In this document: positions 25,840 through 34,253 of the stretch, piece by piece | How positions within the stretch are numbered: position 1 is the stretch's first letter | Layout of the letters: each line of letters begins with the position of its first letter | From: an uncultured bacterium | GTDB taxonomy: Bacteria; Bipolaricaulota; Bipolaricaulia; UBA7950; UBA9294 | Length of the DNA: 34,253 nt | NCBI GenBank assembly: GCA_913009415.1 | Contig: CAJVYM010000014.1 | Span: 1-34,253, forward strand | Reading direction: 5' to 3' | Made by a program: the position numbers and the translations under genes | The notes under the pieces: model-generated | The model's database searches: none | Seen by the model: the letters and a program-made list of their open reading frames with translations, nothing else | Told to the model about the DNA's origin: nothing

Positions 25840-27045
25840 ATGTTCAACACCGGTAATACCGCGTTCATGCTCGTCGCCACCAGCCTCGTCATGTTGATGA
25901 CGCCCGGACTGGCCTTCTTCTACGGCGGGCTTGTGAGCAGGAAAAACGTGCTCACGATAATGCTTCAAAGTTTCGTCTCCATGGGTTGGACCACCATCCT
26001 ATGGGTCACGATTGGATTCAGCCTTTGTTTTGGCAAGGATCTCGGCGGGATCATCGGAAACGGCCAGTATTTCCTTCTGCACGGGATCAGTCTTAAGAGC
26101 GCATTGGGACACGGTACAGGCATTCCGATGCTTATCTTTGTCGCCTATCAGATGATGTTTGCGATCATAACTCCAGCGCTGATCACCGGTGCGTTCGCTG
26201 ACCGCGTGAAGTTCAAGGCGTACATGATCTTCCTCACGTTGTGGCTTCTGTTCGTCTATTTCCCTCTGGTGCACATGGTTTGGGGGGGGGGAATCCTTCA
26301 ACAGTGGGGCGTCCTCGACTTTGCCGGAGGAATCGTCGTTCATGCTAGCGCTGGGTTCGCCGCTCTTGCTTCTGTCTTTTTCGTCGGAAGAAGGAACGTT
26401 AAATCAAAGCCACACAGTATCCCTCTCGTTGCTCTTGGTACCGCACTTCTTTGGTTTGGCTGGTACGGATTTAACGCCGGTAGCGAGCTTCAGGCGAATG
26501 CAATCACGGCGAATGCGTTCCTTAATACCGATGTTGCCGCCTCGTTTGCTGCCATTACTTGGCTCGTCCTGGCGTTTATCTTCGAGAAAAAGCCGAAGAT
26601 GATCGGAATGCTTACCGGTGCTGTCGCCGGCCTGGCAACGATCACTCCGGCTGCGGGGTACGTCAGTGTGCAATGGGCGATGGTAATCGGTATTGCCGCC
26701 TCCCTTGCCTGCTACATCGCTGTTACGTATAAGAACAAACGTGGCTGGGATGATGCCCTGGATGTGTGGGGAGTGCATGGAATTGGGGGCTACATTGGGA
26801 TTCTGCTCCTTGGTCTGTTTGCCAGTAAGGTGATGAATCCCGGCGGAGCAAATGGTCTCATCTACGGTGGTAGCGTGTTCTTCCTTAAGGAATTCGTCGC
26901 GGTGACGATGATCGCGTTGTATGCGTTCTTATTTACCTATGGGGCTCTGTGGCTGATTAGCAAAGTAACAAAGGTCCGCGTCTCCGCAGAGGAACAGGAA
27001 AACGGCCTTGATGCCGGAGAATTAGGCGAGTCAGCTTACCTATAG
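25840..27045 (+). CDS. amt: Ammonium transporter (Amt/MEP family)
   Basis: 'NTAFMLVATSLVMLMTPGLAFFYGGLVSRKNVLTIMLQSF', 'DFAGGIVVHASAGFAALASVFFVGRR', 'DVWGVHGIGGYIGILLLGLFA'. Confidence 0.97.
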   Translation: MFNTGNTAFMLVATSLVMLMTPGLAFFYGGLVSRKNVLTIMLQSFVSMGWTTILWVTIGFSLCFGKDLGGIIGNGQYFLLHGISLKSALGHGTGIPMLIFVAYQMMFAIITPALITGAFADRVKFKAYMIFLTLWLLFVYFPLVHMVWGGGILQQWGVLDFAGGIVVHASAGFAALASVFFVGRRNVKSKPHSIPLVALGTALLWFGWYGFNAGSELQANAITANAFLNTDVAASFAAITWLVLAFIFEKKPKMIGMLTGAVAGLATITPAAGYVSVQWAMVIGIAASLACYIAVTYKNKRGWDDALDVWGVHGIGGYIGILLLGLFASKVMNPGGANGLIYGGSVFFLKEFVAVTMIALYAFLFTYGALWLISKVTKVRVSAEEQENGLDAGELGESAYL

Positions 27046-27131
27046 CATAAGAGGAGCCGCTTCGAGCTCGGAGTGAAACGATATGCCCACCGCATGCGTA
27101 TGTTAAGTAAACGTATGCCGGGGTGAGAAGA

Positions 27132-29249
27132 ATGAAACGGCTCCTTTCTCTATCGTTGTTCGTTGTTGTGCTTCTTGGGCTCTTTCAGACGGTCGTATTC
27201 GCTGATGGGATGATCCTTCCCGATCATCCGGAGCGTGGTTGGCTCACCGTGACCTACCATCACGTCTCGGTAAGCATCGAAGATGGTATTGTGATCACGC
27301 GCGTAGATCAGGAGTTCCTCAACAATACGTCGCAGCCGATCGAGGGGCGCTACGTCTTTCCTCTCCCGCACGGGGCTGTTGTCTCGGATTTCTCGATGTG
27401 GGTAGACGGAGAGAGGCTCGAAGGAAAGGTCCTCGCAGCCGATGAGGCGCGCGATATCTACGAGGACTACGTGCGCCGCGTTCTCGATCCGGCGCTTCTG
27501 GAGTACATCGGCCGCGACACCCTTTCTGCGAGGATCTTCCCCATCCCCGCCGGTGGAACACGGCGGATTGAGCTGTCGTACACCGAGGTGCTGCGGGCAG
27601 AAAGCGGGATCTATCGCTACCTTTATCCACTGGACACGGAGCGCTTCTCCGCTTCTCCGCTGGAGGACGTACAGATCAGCGTCGATCTGAAGACGTCGAG
27701 CCCGCTGCAGGCGGTCTATTCCCCGACGCATAAGATCACCGTCAGCAAGAACACCGACAAGCATGCTCTCGTTTACTACGCTGAGAAGAATGTGCTGCCG
27801 CACAGGGACTTCATCCTCTACTACTCTGTGCTTCCGGAGGAGATGGGGATGACTCTCCTCCCCTACAAGGCGGCCGGCGAGGATGGGTTCTTCCTCCTCA
27901 TTGTCTCTCCTACTGTTAAGGGAGAGGAAACGGTGATCCCAAAGGACCTTGTCTTCGTCCTCGATACCTCAGGGAGCATGTCCGGAGAGAAGATCGTGCA
28001 GGCAAAGGAGGCGCTCAACTTTGTCCTCCAGAACCTTAACCCAGAGGATCGCTTTGCTGTTGTTGCATTCAGCGATTACCCGCGCGCGCAGAGTACCGAG
28101 CTGTTGCCGGTCAACCAGGAGACGATGAGCCAGGCGGCTGATTGGGTGAGCAAGCTCTACGCTGATGGGGGGACGAACATCGACGAGGCGCTGGTCACGG
28201 CTCTTTCTCTGTTTGAAGCAAACGATCATCCGCACTACGTCATCTTCCTCACCGATGGCGAGCCGACGGTCGGAAAGATTGATCCGCTCTCGATCATCTC
28301 CGATACCAATGCTGCAAACACCGTAGGTGCACGCATCTTCTCGTTTGGTGTTGGATACGACGTGAACACCATACTCCTCGATCGCCTGGGGCAGGAGAAC
28401 CACGGAACGACGGTCTACGTCACTCCCGATGAGAACCTAGAAGGGGCGATTTCCTCCTTCTACCGCAAGATCGCCTCGCCCGTTCTCACATCCCCGACGA
28501 TCACGATAGATGGAGTTGAGACGTACGATACCTACCCGAACCCTCTTCCCGACATCTTTCGTGGATCGCAGCTTCTCCTTGCCGGACGGTATCAGGGTGG
28601 CGGGGAGGCGACGATCACGCTGAGCGGCGATGTGGGAGGAGAGACCGCCTCGTTCATCGCGAGGCGCGCCTTTCCCGATCTTGCCCTTGAAGCGGATTTC
28701 CTCCTGCGCGTGTGGGCGGGACGTAAGATCGCCTATCTCCTCGATCAGTTGCGCCTCTACGGGGAGAGCGAGGAATTGGTGGATGAGGTGATCGCGCTCA
28801 GCAAGAGGTACGGGATCATAACCCCATACACCTCGTTCCTCGTTGAAGAGGGAGAGATGTCCGCAGACCAAATGGCACAGAGCGTGAAGCAGACAGCCGC
28901 AGCACCTGCCAGTGGAAAGCAAGCGGTTGCCGGCGCATCGGCGGTGCGTAACCTGGCCGAGGATGAGGCTGCCCCGCCGGAAGGACAAATGGTGAGAACC
29001 GTCGACGATCGCACCTTCTTCCTCAAAGATGGCATCTGGATTGAGAGCACGTACGTCGATGAAGAGACAGTCAAGATCGTGGCGTTCAGCAGCGCGTACT
29101 TCGATCTTCTCACCTTGAAGCCAGAATTGGCCCCCTTCTTCGCCCTCGGTGATCGAGTGATCGTCAAGGTGGGAACTGCCTACCTTGAGATCGGTTCGGA
29201 AGGGGCAGAGGTACTCACTAGTGAGATCAAGAATCAGATTATGAAGTAG
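27132..29249 (+). CDS. Secreted VIT + von Willebrand factor A domain protein (inter-alpha-trypsin-inhibitor-like)
   Basis: Signal peptide MKRLLSLSLFVVVLLGLFQTVVFA; VIT 'VDQEFLNNTSQPIEGRYVFPLPHGAVVSDFSMWVDGERLEGKV'; MIDAS 'FVLDTSGSMSGEKIVQAKEAL', 'FLTDGEPT'. Confidence 0.92.
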   Translation: MKRLLSLSLFVVVLLGLFQTVVFADGMILPDHPERGWLTVTYHHVSVSIEDGIVITRVDQEFLNNTSQPIEGRYVFPLPHGAVVSDFSMWVDGERLEGKVLAADEARDIYEDYVRRVLDPALLEYIGRDTLSARIFPIPAGGTRRIELSYTEVLRAESGIYRYLYPLDTERFSASPLEDVQISVDLKTSSPLQAVYSPTHKITVSKNTDKHALVYYAEKNVLPHRDFILYYSVLPEEMGMTLLPYKAAGEDGFFLLIVSPTVKGEETVIPKDLVFVLDTSGSMSGEKIVQAKEALNFVLQNLNPEDRFAVVAFSDYPRAQSTELLPVNQETMSQAADWVSKLYADGGTNIDEALVTALSLFEANDHPHYVIFLTDGEPTVGKIDPLSIISDTNAANTVGARIFSFGVGYDVNTILLDRLGQENHGTTVYVTPDENLEGAISSFYRKIASPVLTSPTITIDGVETYDTYPNPLPDIFRGSQLLLAGRYQGGGEATITLSGDVGGETASFIARRAFPDLALEADFLLRVWAGRKIAYLLDQLRLYGESEELVDEVIALSKRYGIITPYTSFLVEEGEMSADQMAQSVKQTAAAPASGKQAVAGASAVRNLAEDEAAPPEGQMVRTVDDRTFFLKDGIWIESTYVDEETVKIVAFSSAYFDLLTLKPELAPFFALGDRVIVKVGTAYLEIGSEGAEVLTSEIKNQIMK

Positions 29250-29252
29250 GAA

Positions 29253-29306
29253 GGTTCCTTATCGTTTCGCCTGCCTGTGCCGACAACGCAGACAGGAGTG
29301 GTAGTG
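29253..29306 (+). repeat. Dispersed palindromic repeat, copy 2 (immediately downstream of the VIT/VWA gene)
   Basis: ggttccttatcgtttcgcctgcctgtgccgacaacgcagacaggagtggtagtg; near-identical to the reverse complement of 138-192. Confidence 0.88.
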
Positions 29307-29415
29307 GTTTTCTAATTGCGGTTTGCACATTACGGATGCCAAAGAAAAGATCTATGCCTAGTTTCCCTGCTTGATATTGGCATAGGTATCGGGCAGAGCT
29401 ACTGTACGGTTAGGC

Positions 29416-30180
29416 GTCGCGGTAGGGACACCCGTCGCCGGGTGCCCCCCGCACAGATCCGGACGTGAGGAATTACGCTCATCCGGCTCCTACCTCGGGT
29501 TAATGACGCGGAAGCGTTAACTGCTTCCCGCACTCGCTTCAGTCCCTGTGACACACCTCTGGGCTCAATGTAGGTACTTCCTCTTGGCTGTATCCGCGGT
29601 TTCCCGCTTCGTGCCCGTTTAGAGTTCACCATATCGCTCCCTCCGTCTCTGTGTCCGGCGTGTGCTGGACTCAAACGAGTTCCCCTTGGTCAGGCCCCTT
29701 CCCTCCACCATCTCCGCCGGTCGGTGGCCGGTCTTTCCCGGTTGAGAACCTTTGTTCGACGGCTTCTATGGTACTATGGGCCTGTCCGACTGCCCGGTCA
29801 CGTACATGCTGGGATTGTGGTCACAGACCTTCCCCAGCCGGACTGAGCTAAGGACCCACTCAGTCGCTTCCGGGCTCTCCCGGTTCCCGCGCATGGAGCT
29901 TCTACGCATGCAGAGGGTCTCGGACTCCGTGGGCCGGTACGCACCTCGCCTAACGCTGCGCACCGTGTTGTCTTCCCCATATGAGTACAAGGTCGACGCA
30001 CCAAAAGGCTGATTTCGGAGCTCAATACCTCGCCTGCGCAGCCCCGCGCCAACGCTTCGCCGCCCCCTTACACGGGTAGCCGACGCATGACTCGGGTCCG
30101 TAGCGGCTCGCTACGCCTTACTACGTGGTGGACTTTCACCACCTCCTCCATGCCGGTTTTTACCGGCGCTTTCACCCACT
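29416..30180 (-). mobile_element. Group II intron, apparently lacking the intron-encoded protein (boundaries approximate)
   Basis: Minus strand: 34-nt domain V-like GAGCCGGATGAGCGTAATTCCTCACGTCCGGATC (29456-29489), domain VI-like GGGCACCCGGCGACGGGTGTCCCTACC, 'GGTGGTGAAAGTCCACCAC' domain I-type motif near the 5' side (~30130-30148), GTG-type 5' end near 30175-30184; no RT ORF within. Confidence 0.7.
29456..29489 (-). ncRNA. Group II intron domain V (catalytic hairpin)
   Basis: 34-nt hairpin GAGCCGGAT...GTCCGGATC with AGC catalytic triad and CG-type bulge. Confidence 0.72.
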
Positions 30181-30244
30181 CCACTATCGATGCCGGCAGT
30201 AGATACAGCTGTTGTTCATCGTATGCTAGAAAGTTGTATGCCAT
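30172..30244 (-). pseudogene. N-terminal fragment of an IS1182-family transposase, interrupted at the group II intron
   Basis: 'MAYNFLAYDEQQLYLLPASIVEWV' resembles IS1182-type N-termini (MAYNF..YDQ.QL.LLPPS..EW.); reading continues into intron sequence. Confidence 0.6.
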
Positions 30245-30489
30245 CTCACGTCCCTCAACACGATTAGATGTATCTAGTATATTCATCCGTTACTAGAGAG
30301 ACAAGTTGGTTTGTCGGACAGGCTCTTTATACCGGCTGAAGGTAGGCCGTGTCCACTTTCTTGCTCCCAGGTACGCAAATTCCGGATGAACCATCATTAA
30401 GTTGAAGACGCGCAGTAGGCAAGGTTTACACAACAGGCTCAATTGCAGCTTACGTTCCCTTATGCCTTGATCGGGCGTAGGCGCTCTGG

Positions 30490-32088
30490 CTAGGTGACGG
30501 ATTGCAGCGCCCGCCGGGCGCACTCCATGCCATCGAGCGCTGAGCTGACAATTCCCCCAGTGTAGCCCGATCCCTCGCCCATCGGATAGAGCCCCCTCAC
30601 ACCAGTGGATTGTCTGGTCTCCGGGTCGCGCAAGATGCGCACCGGGCTGGAACTACGGGTTTCGACACCGTAGAGAAGGACATCCTCGTGTCGGATGCCA
30701 TTCAGTTCGCGAAGCATCTTCGGAAGCGTGCTGCGAAGCGTCCGAACGACATCGTCGGGGAGGAGGCTTGCCACGTTGGCCGGCACGGCGCGCTTACAAG
30801 AACGAGCTTCGGAGATGCCTGCGGGCTTGCGCCCCTTAAGGAAGTCAATCAGCGGTTGTGCCGGCAGTCCGTAGTTTCCACCGCCTGCAAGAAACGCCGC
30901 ACGCTCCATGGTCCGCTGAAAATCGACTCCGGCAAGGGCAGCGTGTGGTCCGCCGACCGGGTAGTCATCCGGGCCAACGGGCACGAGAATAGCCGCGTTT
31001 CCGAACGGTTTGGCTCGACTCGAGTAGCTCATTCCGTTGGTCGTTAGCAGGCCATCGGACGATGCGCAGGACATCACGAGTCCGCCAGGGCAGGTGCAGA
31101 AACTGTAGCAACCTCGTATTGTCTGTCCGGGCTTGCGAGTCAGTCGGAAGCCGGCGCTCCTAAGCCTCGGGTGCTTCGCCCAGCGGCCGTACTGGGCAAT
31201 GTTGAGCAGACTCTGCGGCATCTCGGCTCGCACGCCGACCGCAAACGGCTTGACGGCCAGCGGCACACCCGACTCAGCAAGCATCGTGTAGATGTCGCGT
31301 GCGCTGTGCCCGGTGGCGAGGAAACACTGGTCGGTCGCGATCTCCTCGCCTGAGACCGTAACGCCGCGCAACGCGCCGTCTTCGATGTGCAGGCCCTCGA
31401 GGTGCGCGCCAAACCGAACTTCGCCTCCGAGTTCTTGGATTCGGTTCCGCAGCGTAGGGATGATTCGGCTAAGCACATCACTCCCGAGGTGCGGTTCGGC
31501 GTCAATCAGGATATCGGGCGAGGCACCACAATCGACCAGAATCTGAAAAAGGCGGTGAATCGCGCCTCGGTCCTTGGAACGTGCGGTCAGCTTACCATCG
31601 GAGAAGAGCCCGGCGCCACCTTCGCCGTAGAGAACGTTGCTGTCGAGGTTAAGGACCCCCTCCTGCCAGAACATCTCTACCTGGTCGCTACGAACTTGGA
31701 CATCCGCTCCCCTCTCGATGAGGAGAGGTTTCCATCCAGCTTCGGCGAGCGTCAGCGCCGCCACCAAACCGGCTGGCCCCGCTCCAACCACTATCGGGCG
31801 ATGCTCCCTCGGTGCGATGTGCGGGATCACTGGTATTGGTACTGGCGGGGCGGCCAGATCAATACGCCCCGGCGCAAGCGGCGGTGTGGCCTCACCGAGA
31901 TAGTCAACCTCGGCCGACAGCACGAAGCGGGGCGGCACGTCCTTGCCGCGAGCATCGATCGATTTGCGTAAGAGGACAAGCCGATCGAGCTCCTCCTCAC
32001 GGCAGATCAGTAGCCGAGCGATCGTTGCGAGCACGTCCTGCTTCTCATAATCCAGTTTGACCGAGATCTGGTTGATTCGTAAGCGCAT
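30490..32088 (-). CDS. NAD(P)/FAD-dependent oxidoreductase (COG2509-type)
   Basis: 'PIVVGAGPAGLVAALTLAEAGWKPLLIERGADVQVRS', 'NVLYGEGGAGLFSDGKLTARSKDRG', 'CYSFCTCPGGLVMSCASSDGLLTTNGMSYSSR', 'GLYPMGEGSGYTGGIVSSALDGMECA'. Confidence 0.93.
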   Translation of the reverse strand: MRLRINQISVKLDYEKQDVLATIARLLICREEELDRLVLLRKSIDARGKDVPPRFVLSAEVDYLGEATPPLAPGRIDLAAPPVPIPVIPHIAPREHRPIVVGAGPAGLVAALTLAEAGWKPLLIERGADVQVRSDQVEMFWQEGVLNLDSNVLYGEGGAGLFSDGKLTARSKDRGAIHRLFQILVDCGASPDILIDAEPHLGSDVLSRIIPTLRNRIQELGGEVRFGAHLEGLHIEDGALRGVTVSGEEIATDQCFLATGHSARDIYTMLAESGVPLAVKPFAVGVRAEMPQSLLNIAQYGRWAKHPRLRSAGFRLTRKPGQTIRGCYSFCTCPGGLVMSCASSDGLLTTNGMSYSSRAKPFGNAAILVPVGPDDYPVGGPHAALAGVDFQRTMERAAFLAGGGNYGLPAQPLIDFLKGRKPAGISEARSCKRAVPANVASLLPDDVVRTLRSTLPKMLRELNGIRHEDVLLYGVETRSSSPVRILRDPETRQSTGVRGLYPMGEGSGYTGGIVSSALDGMECARRALQSVT

Positions 32089-32241
32089 GGTATGCCTTTT
32101 TCTTGCAGTGAGAATTCATACCCATTATACAGCGAGGCACGATGCCGCACATCACAAGGGATAGGTCCATACTAGAGAGCGAGACCTGAGGGCGAATGAC
32201 AGGCCTCGCTCCAACTGGCGAACGGCCATAAGCCCTACTCT

Positions 32242-32472
32242 CTACCGGTGACTGGGCCCGGAGGTGACCCTTACGGATCTTGCTTTCAATTGATCGATCT
32301 CCTCCTTAGGGACTCCCAGCTCTTCCATCATCGCCTCTCGGCAGAATTCGCTGCGGTGAATCGGCAAGGCGCTTTCGCTCTGCCATCCCATTGATCCTCC
32401 GGCTATCACGATCAGTCCACTGAGTGTCATCGCGCCTGCTAACAACAAAATGCTTATCACTTGCTTCTTCAT
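32242..32472 (-). CDS. Small secreted/membrane protein of unknown function
   Basis: Signal-like MKKQVISILLLAGAMTLSGLIVIAGG; upstream SD-like GGGGG at ~32482. Confidence 0.55.
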   Translation of the reverse strand: MKKQVISILLLAGAMTLSGLIVIAGGSMGWQSESALPIHRSEFCREAMMEELGVPKEEIDQLKARSVRVTSGPSHR

Positions 32473-32823
32473 CCAATTACCCCCTCTGTGTTAGGTCAAA
32501 ACGCAACTGTCACGGTACCCTGCGGTTATGAAAAGAGGGTGAAAGCGTTGTGGAGATTCGGTGTCGACCATGCTGAGACAGATTAAGCAGCTTGCTGGCT
32601 AACGATAGGGTTACTCATGGCGCGAGCTGGCCTTAAGGCGATGTCACGCAGCGTATATGAGCGTTATGAATATGGCCCAAGATGCTGCTACGGCATGTCC
32701 CTTACGCACACCAATCCGAAAATAGGTGCATCTGAATTCGTAACAGAAGGAACCTTTAGTTGCAGCTTCCTATGAACTGGCGCAACAACTGTCTTACAGA
32801 TTGCTCTTCCCGCCGGGAGTGTG

Positions 32824-33025
32824 TCAATACTCTCGTTGTAGGAAAGTGAGGTTGTCCAGGCTCCGCGCGAGATCTAGCTCGTACCGTGTTGGATTGGCTT
32901 TCGCCAGACGCCTGAGCATCTTCACTGCCTCCTGGATCGCCTTTAGCGCGCTCGGACGGTCGCCCGACTCGCTCAAATGAGCGGAGAGGTTATTGAGACT
33001 GCCCGCGCGGTCTGGCTCGTACCGT
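32824..33025 (-). pseudogene. Remnant of a TPR (kinesin-light-chain-like) repeat protein
   Basis: Minus-strand translation RYEPDRAGSLNNLSAHLSESGDRPSALKAIQEAVKMLRRLAKANPTRYELDLARSLDNLTFLQREY*; upstream reading frame not maintained. Confidence 0.72.
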
Positions 33026-33886
33026 CATGTCTGGAGAGCCAGGCGCGAGATCGAGGTAGTTATGGCGGAGGCTTGCCTGGTGCCACGACTCTCCACATAA
33101 GACACTAGAGAACCACTTCATATTTCTTGATGCTAGTGGTATAATATGATTTGTGTATCCCGAACAGAAGGAGGTAAAGCAGGGGTTGGAACCCAAGATC
33201 TGTTTTTTTAGGTAAGCACAGATCTTCTCTGAGTCAACGGTGCTCCTTGTCTTAGAGTAAATTATCCAATGAATGATGGAGGAGCTCAATCGCACATCCG
33301 CTACTTGGTTAAGCACCGATTTTCGCGCGGGTATAACCGTCACAGCGATATAACATTTGACCGACAGTGGGATGCTACCGAAACTTCAGGACAAGGTTAG
33401 ATCCTCCAGGGCCAGGCAGCTGTTGTGGGCAAGCGTTCTACGAACGAGGCACGCAGGGCTTCGTAGCGCTGTTGCCAGTCGTTCTCAGGATGAGCCTAAA
33501 GAAGCTAGTATCGCGCATGGATAATATTATATGCTATGACGCTTACATGTCAAGTTCTCGAAACATAAAACTTAATCATTGACATGCATCCCTCGCGAGG
33601 AGCAATTGTGCTAAAACGTCAATATGCTGAACTGGCCGGAATTAGCACATAACTTGTGCGTTCATACTGGTGAAGGAAGAAACTCATTGTTTGTGTTCTA
33701 ACAGTTGGATGGTTTACTCAAACCGTCATACGTACTAACATCCGTCTACGGTATGCCAAGCTGCGACAAGGAAGGCAAAGCAGTTAGTATGGCCTCTTGC
33801 GGGATTGAGACGCTAGACAGATGCACACCAATCAGCCAAAATCATTAGCCCAAAGTTCGCGCGAAAATCGATGTTAAGGAGATTTT

Positions 33887-34180
33887 ATGAAGAAGATCGT
33901 TCTGATAGTAGGCGTATTGCTTTGCCTCATGTTCATCATTGTGGCTACTCCTCGTGCTCAAGTGCCGCGAGTCGCTATTAAACTGCAGCAGATAGCTTTC
34001 CCTTGGGGAAACACGTGGGGACTAGTTCAGCTAAGGTTCCCGCTAGGATCTCTCACGGTTAGCCCTACTGTGGGAATCAGTTATTATGGTCTACCCAACA
34101 CCTTAAAGTATCTATACGTTGGCATTGAGGAAGTGTCCCCCTGGTTGTTAAAACTTGACGATGGCCTCAGGCAGCGGTAA
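33887..34180 (+). CDS. Small secreted hypothetical protein
   Basis: Signal-like MKKIVLIVGVLLCLMFIIVATPRAQ; SD aaggaga upstream. Confidence 0.6.
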   Translation: MKKIVLIVGVLLCLMFIIVATPRAQVPRVAIKLQQIAFPWGNTWGLVQLRFPLGSLTVSPTVGISYYGLPNTLKYLYVGIEEVSPWLLKLDDGLRQR

Positions 34181-34214
34181 AGCTGTCGAAAGAAAAGAAA
34201 AAGGAGGCCACCGT

Positions 34215-34253
34215 ATGAACAAAGGTAGCGTTTTACAGGCGCTTGGTCAAGTA
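34215..34253 (+). CDS. 5' start of a CDS running off the window
   Basis: AAAAAGGAGGCCACCGT ATG AAC AAA GGT...; strong SD. Confidence 0.35.
   Translation, partial: MNKGSVLQALGQV

Noticed and set aside
29352-29385. CTATGCC...GGCATAG inverted repeat
   Set aside because: Only a 7-bp stem with a 20-nt loop; could be chance or a weak terminator
29399-29674. 91-aa ORF '...SRMSVIPHVRICAGGTRRRVS'
   Set aside because: Translation of group II intron domain V/VI RNA sequence, not a real protein
33586-33640. TTGACA-like element in the 33.6-kb intergenic region
   Set aside because: No acceptable -10 at 16-18 nt spacing
1-34253. CRISPR array, rRNA operon or intact prophage
   Set aside because: No regularly spaced direct repeats, no rRNA signature and no phage structural genes were seen

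Overview
The window is about 34 kb of moderately GC-rich bacterial chromosome. Gene content suggests a deep-branching diderm, possibly Bipolaricaulota/Acetothermia-like; that placement is inference only. It carries: a polar amino-acid ABC transporter operon (minus); a beta-barrel-like secreted protein; a sigma-factor-like protein with no region 4; a CPBP (CAAX-type) protease; a tRNA-CAT joined directly to an RNase H-like gene; dtd; rpmF; an ftsZ-histidine kinase-response regulator operon; a 7x PKD/lamin-tail surface protein; base-damage repair genes (Fpg, an alkyltransferase-like protein, an EndoQ-like PHP nuclease); an ACT-domain protein; an orphan HicB-like gene; a low-GC HD-GYP gene; a frameshifted GNAT pseudogene; L-lactate dehydrogenase; an ammonium transporter; a VIT/VWA protein; an apparently ORF-less group II intron next to an IS1182-type transposase fragment; a COG2509-type FAD oxidoreductase; and a TPR-gene remnant. 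The most notable observation is that FtsZ carries an N-terminal ~75-residue extension resembling DnaA domain I / the DnaX C-terminal KH-like domain, in a probable operon with a 5-PAS histidine kinase and an OmpR-type regulator. Other notable items are a promoter-tRNA-mRNA junction with almost no 5' UTR, an ORF-less group II intron, and two families of dispersed palindromic repeats. All homology calls come from reading motifs by eye; no searches were run.
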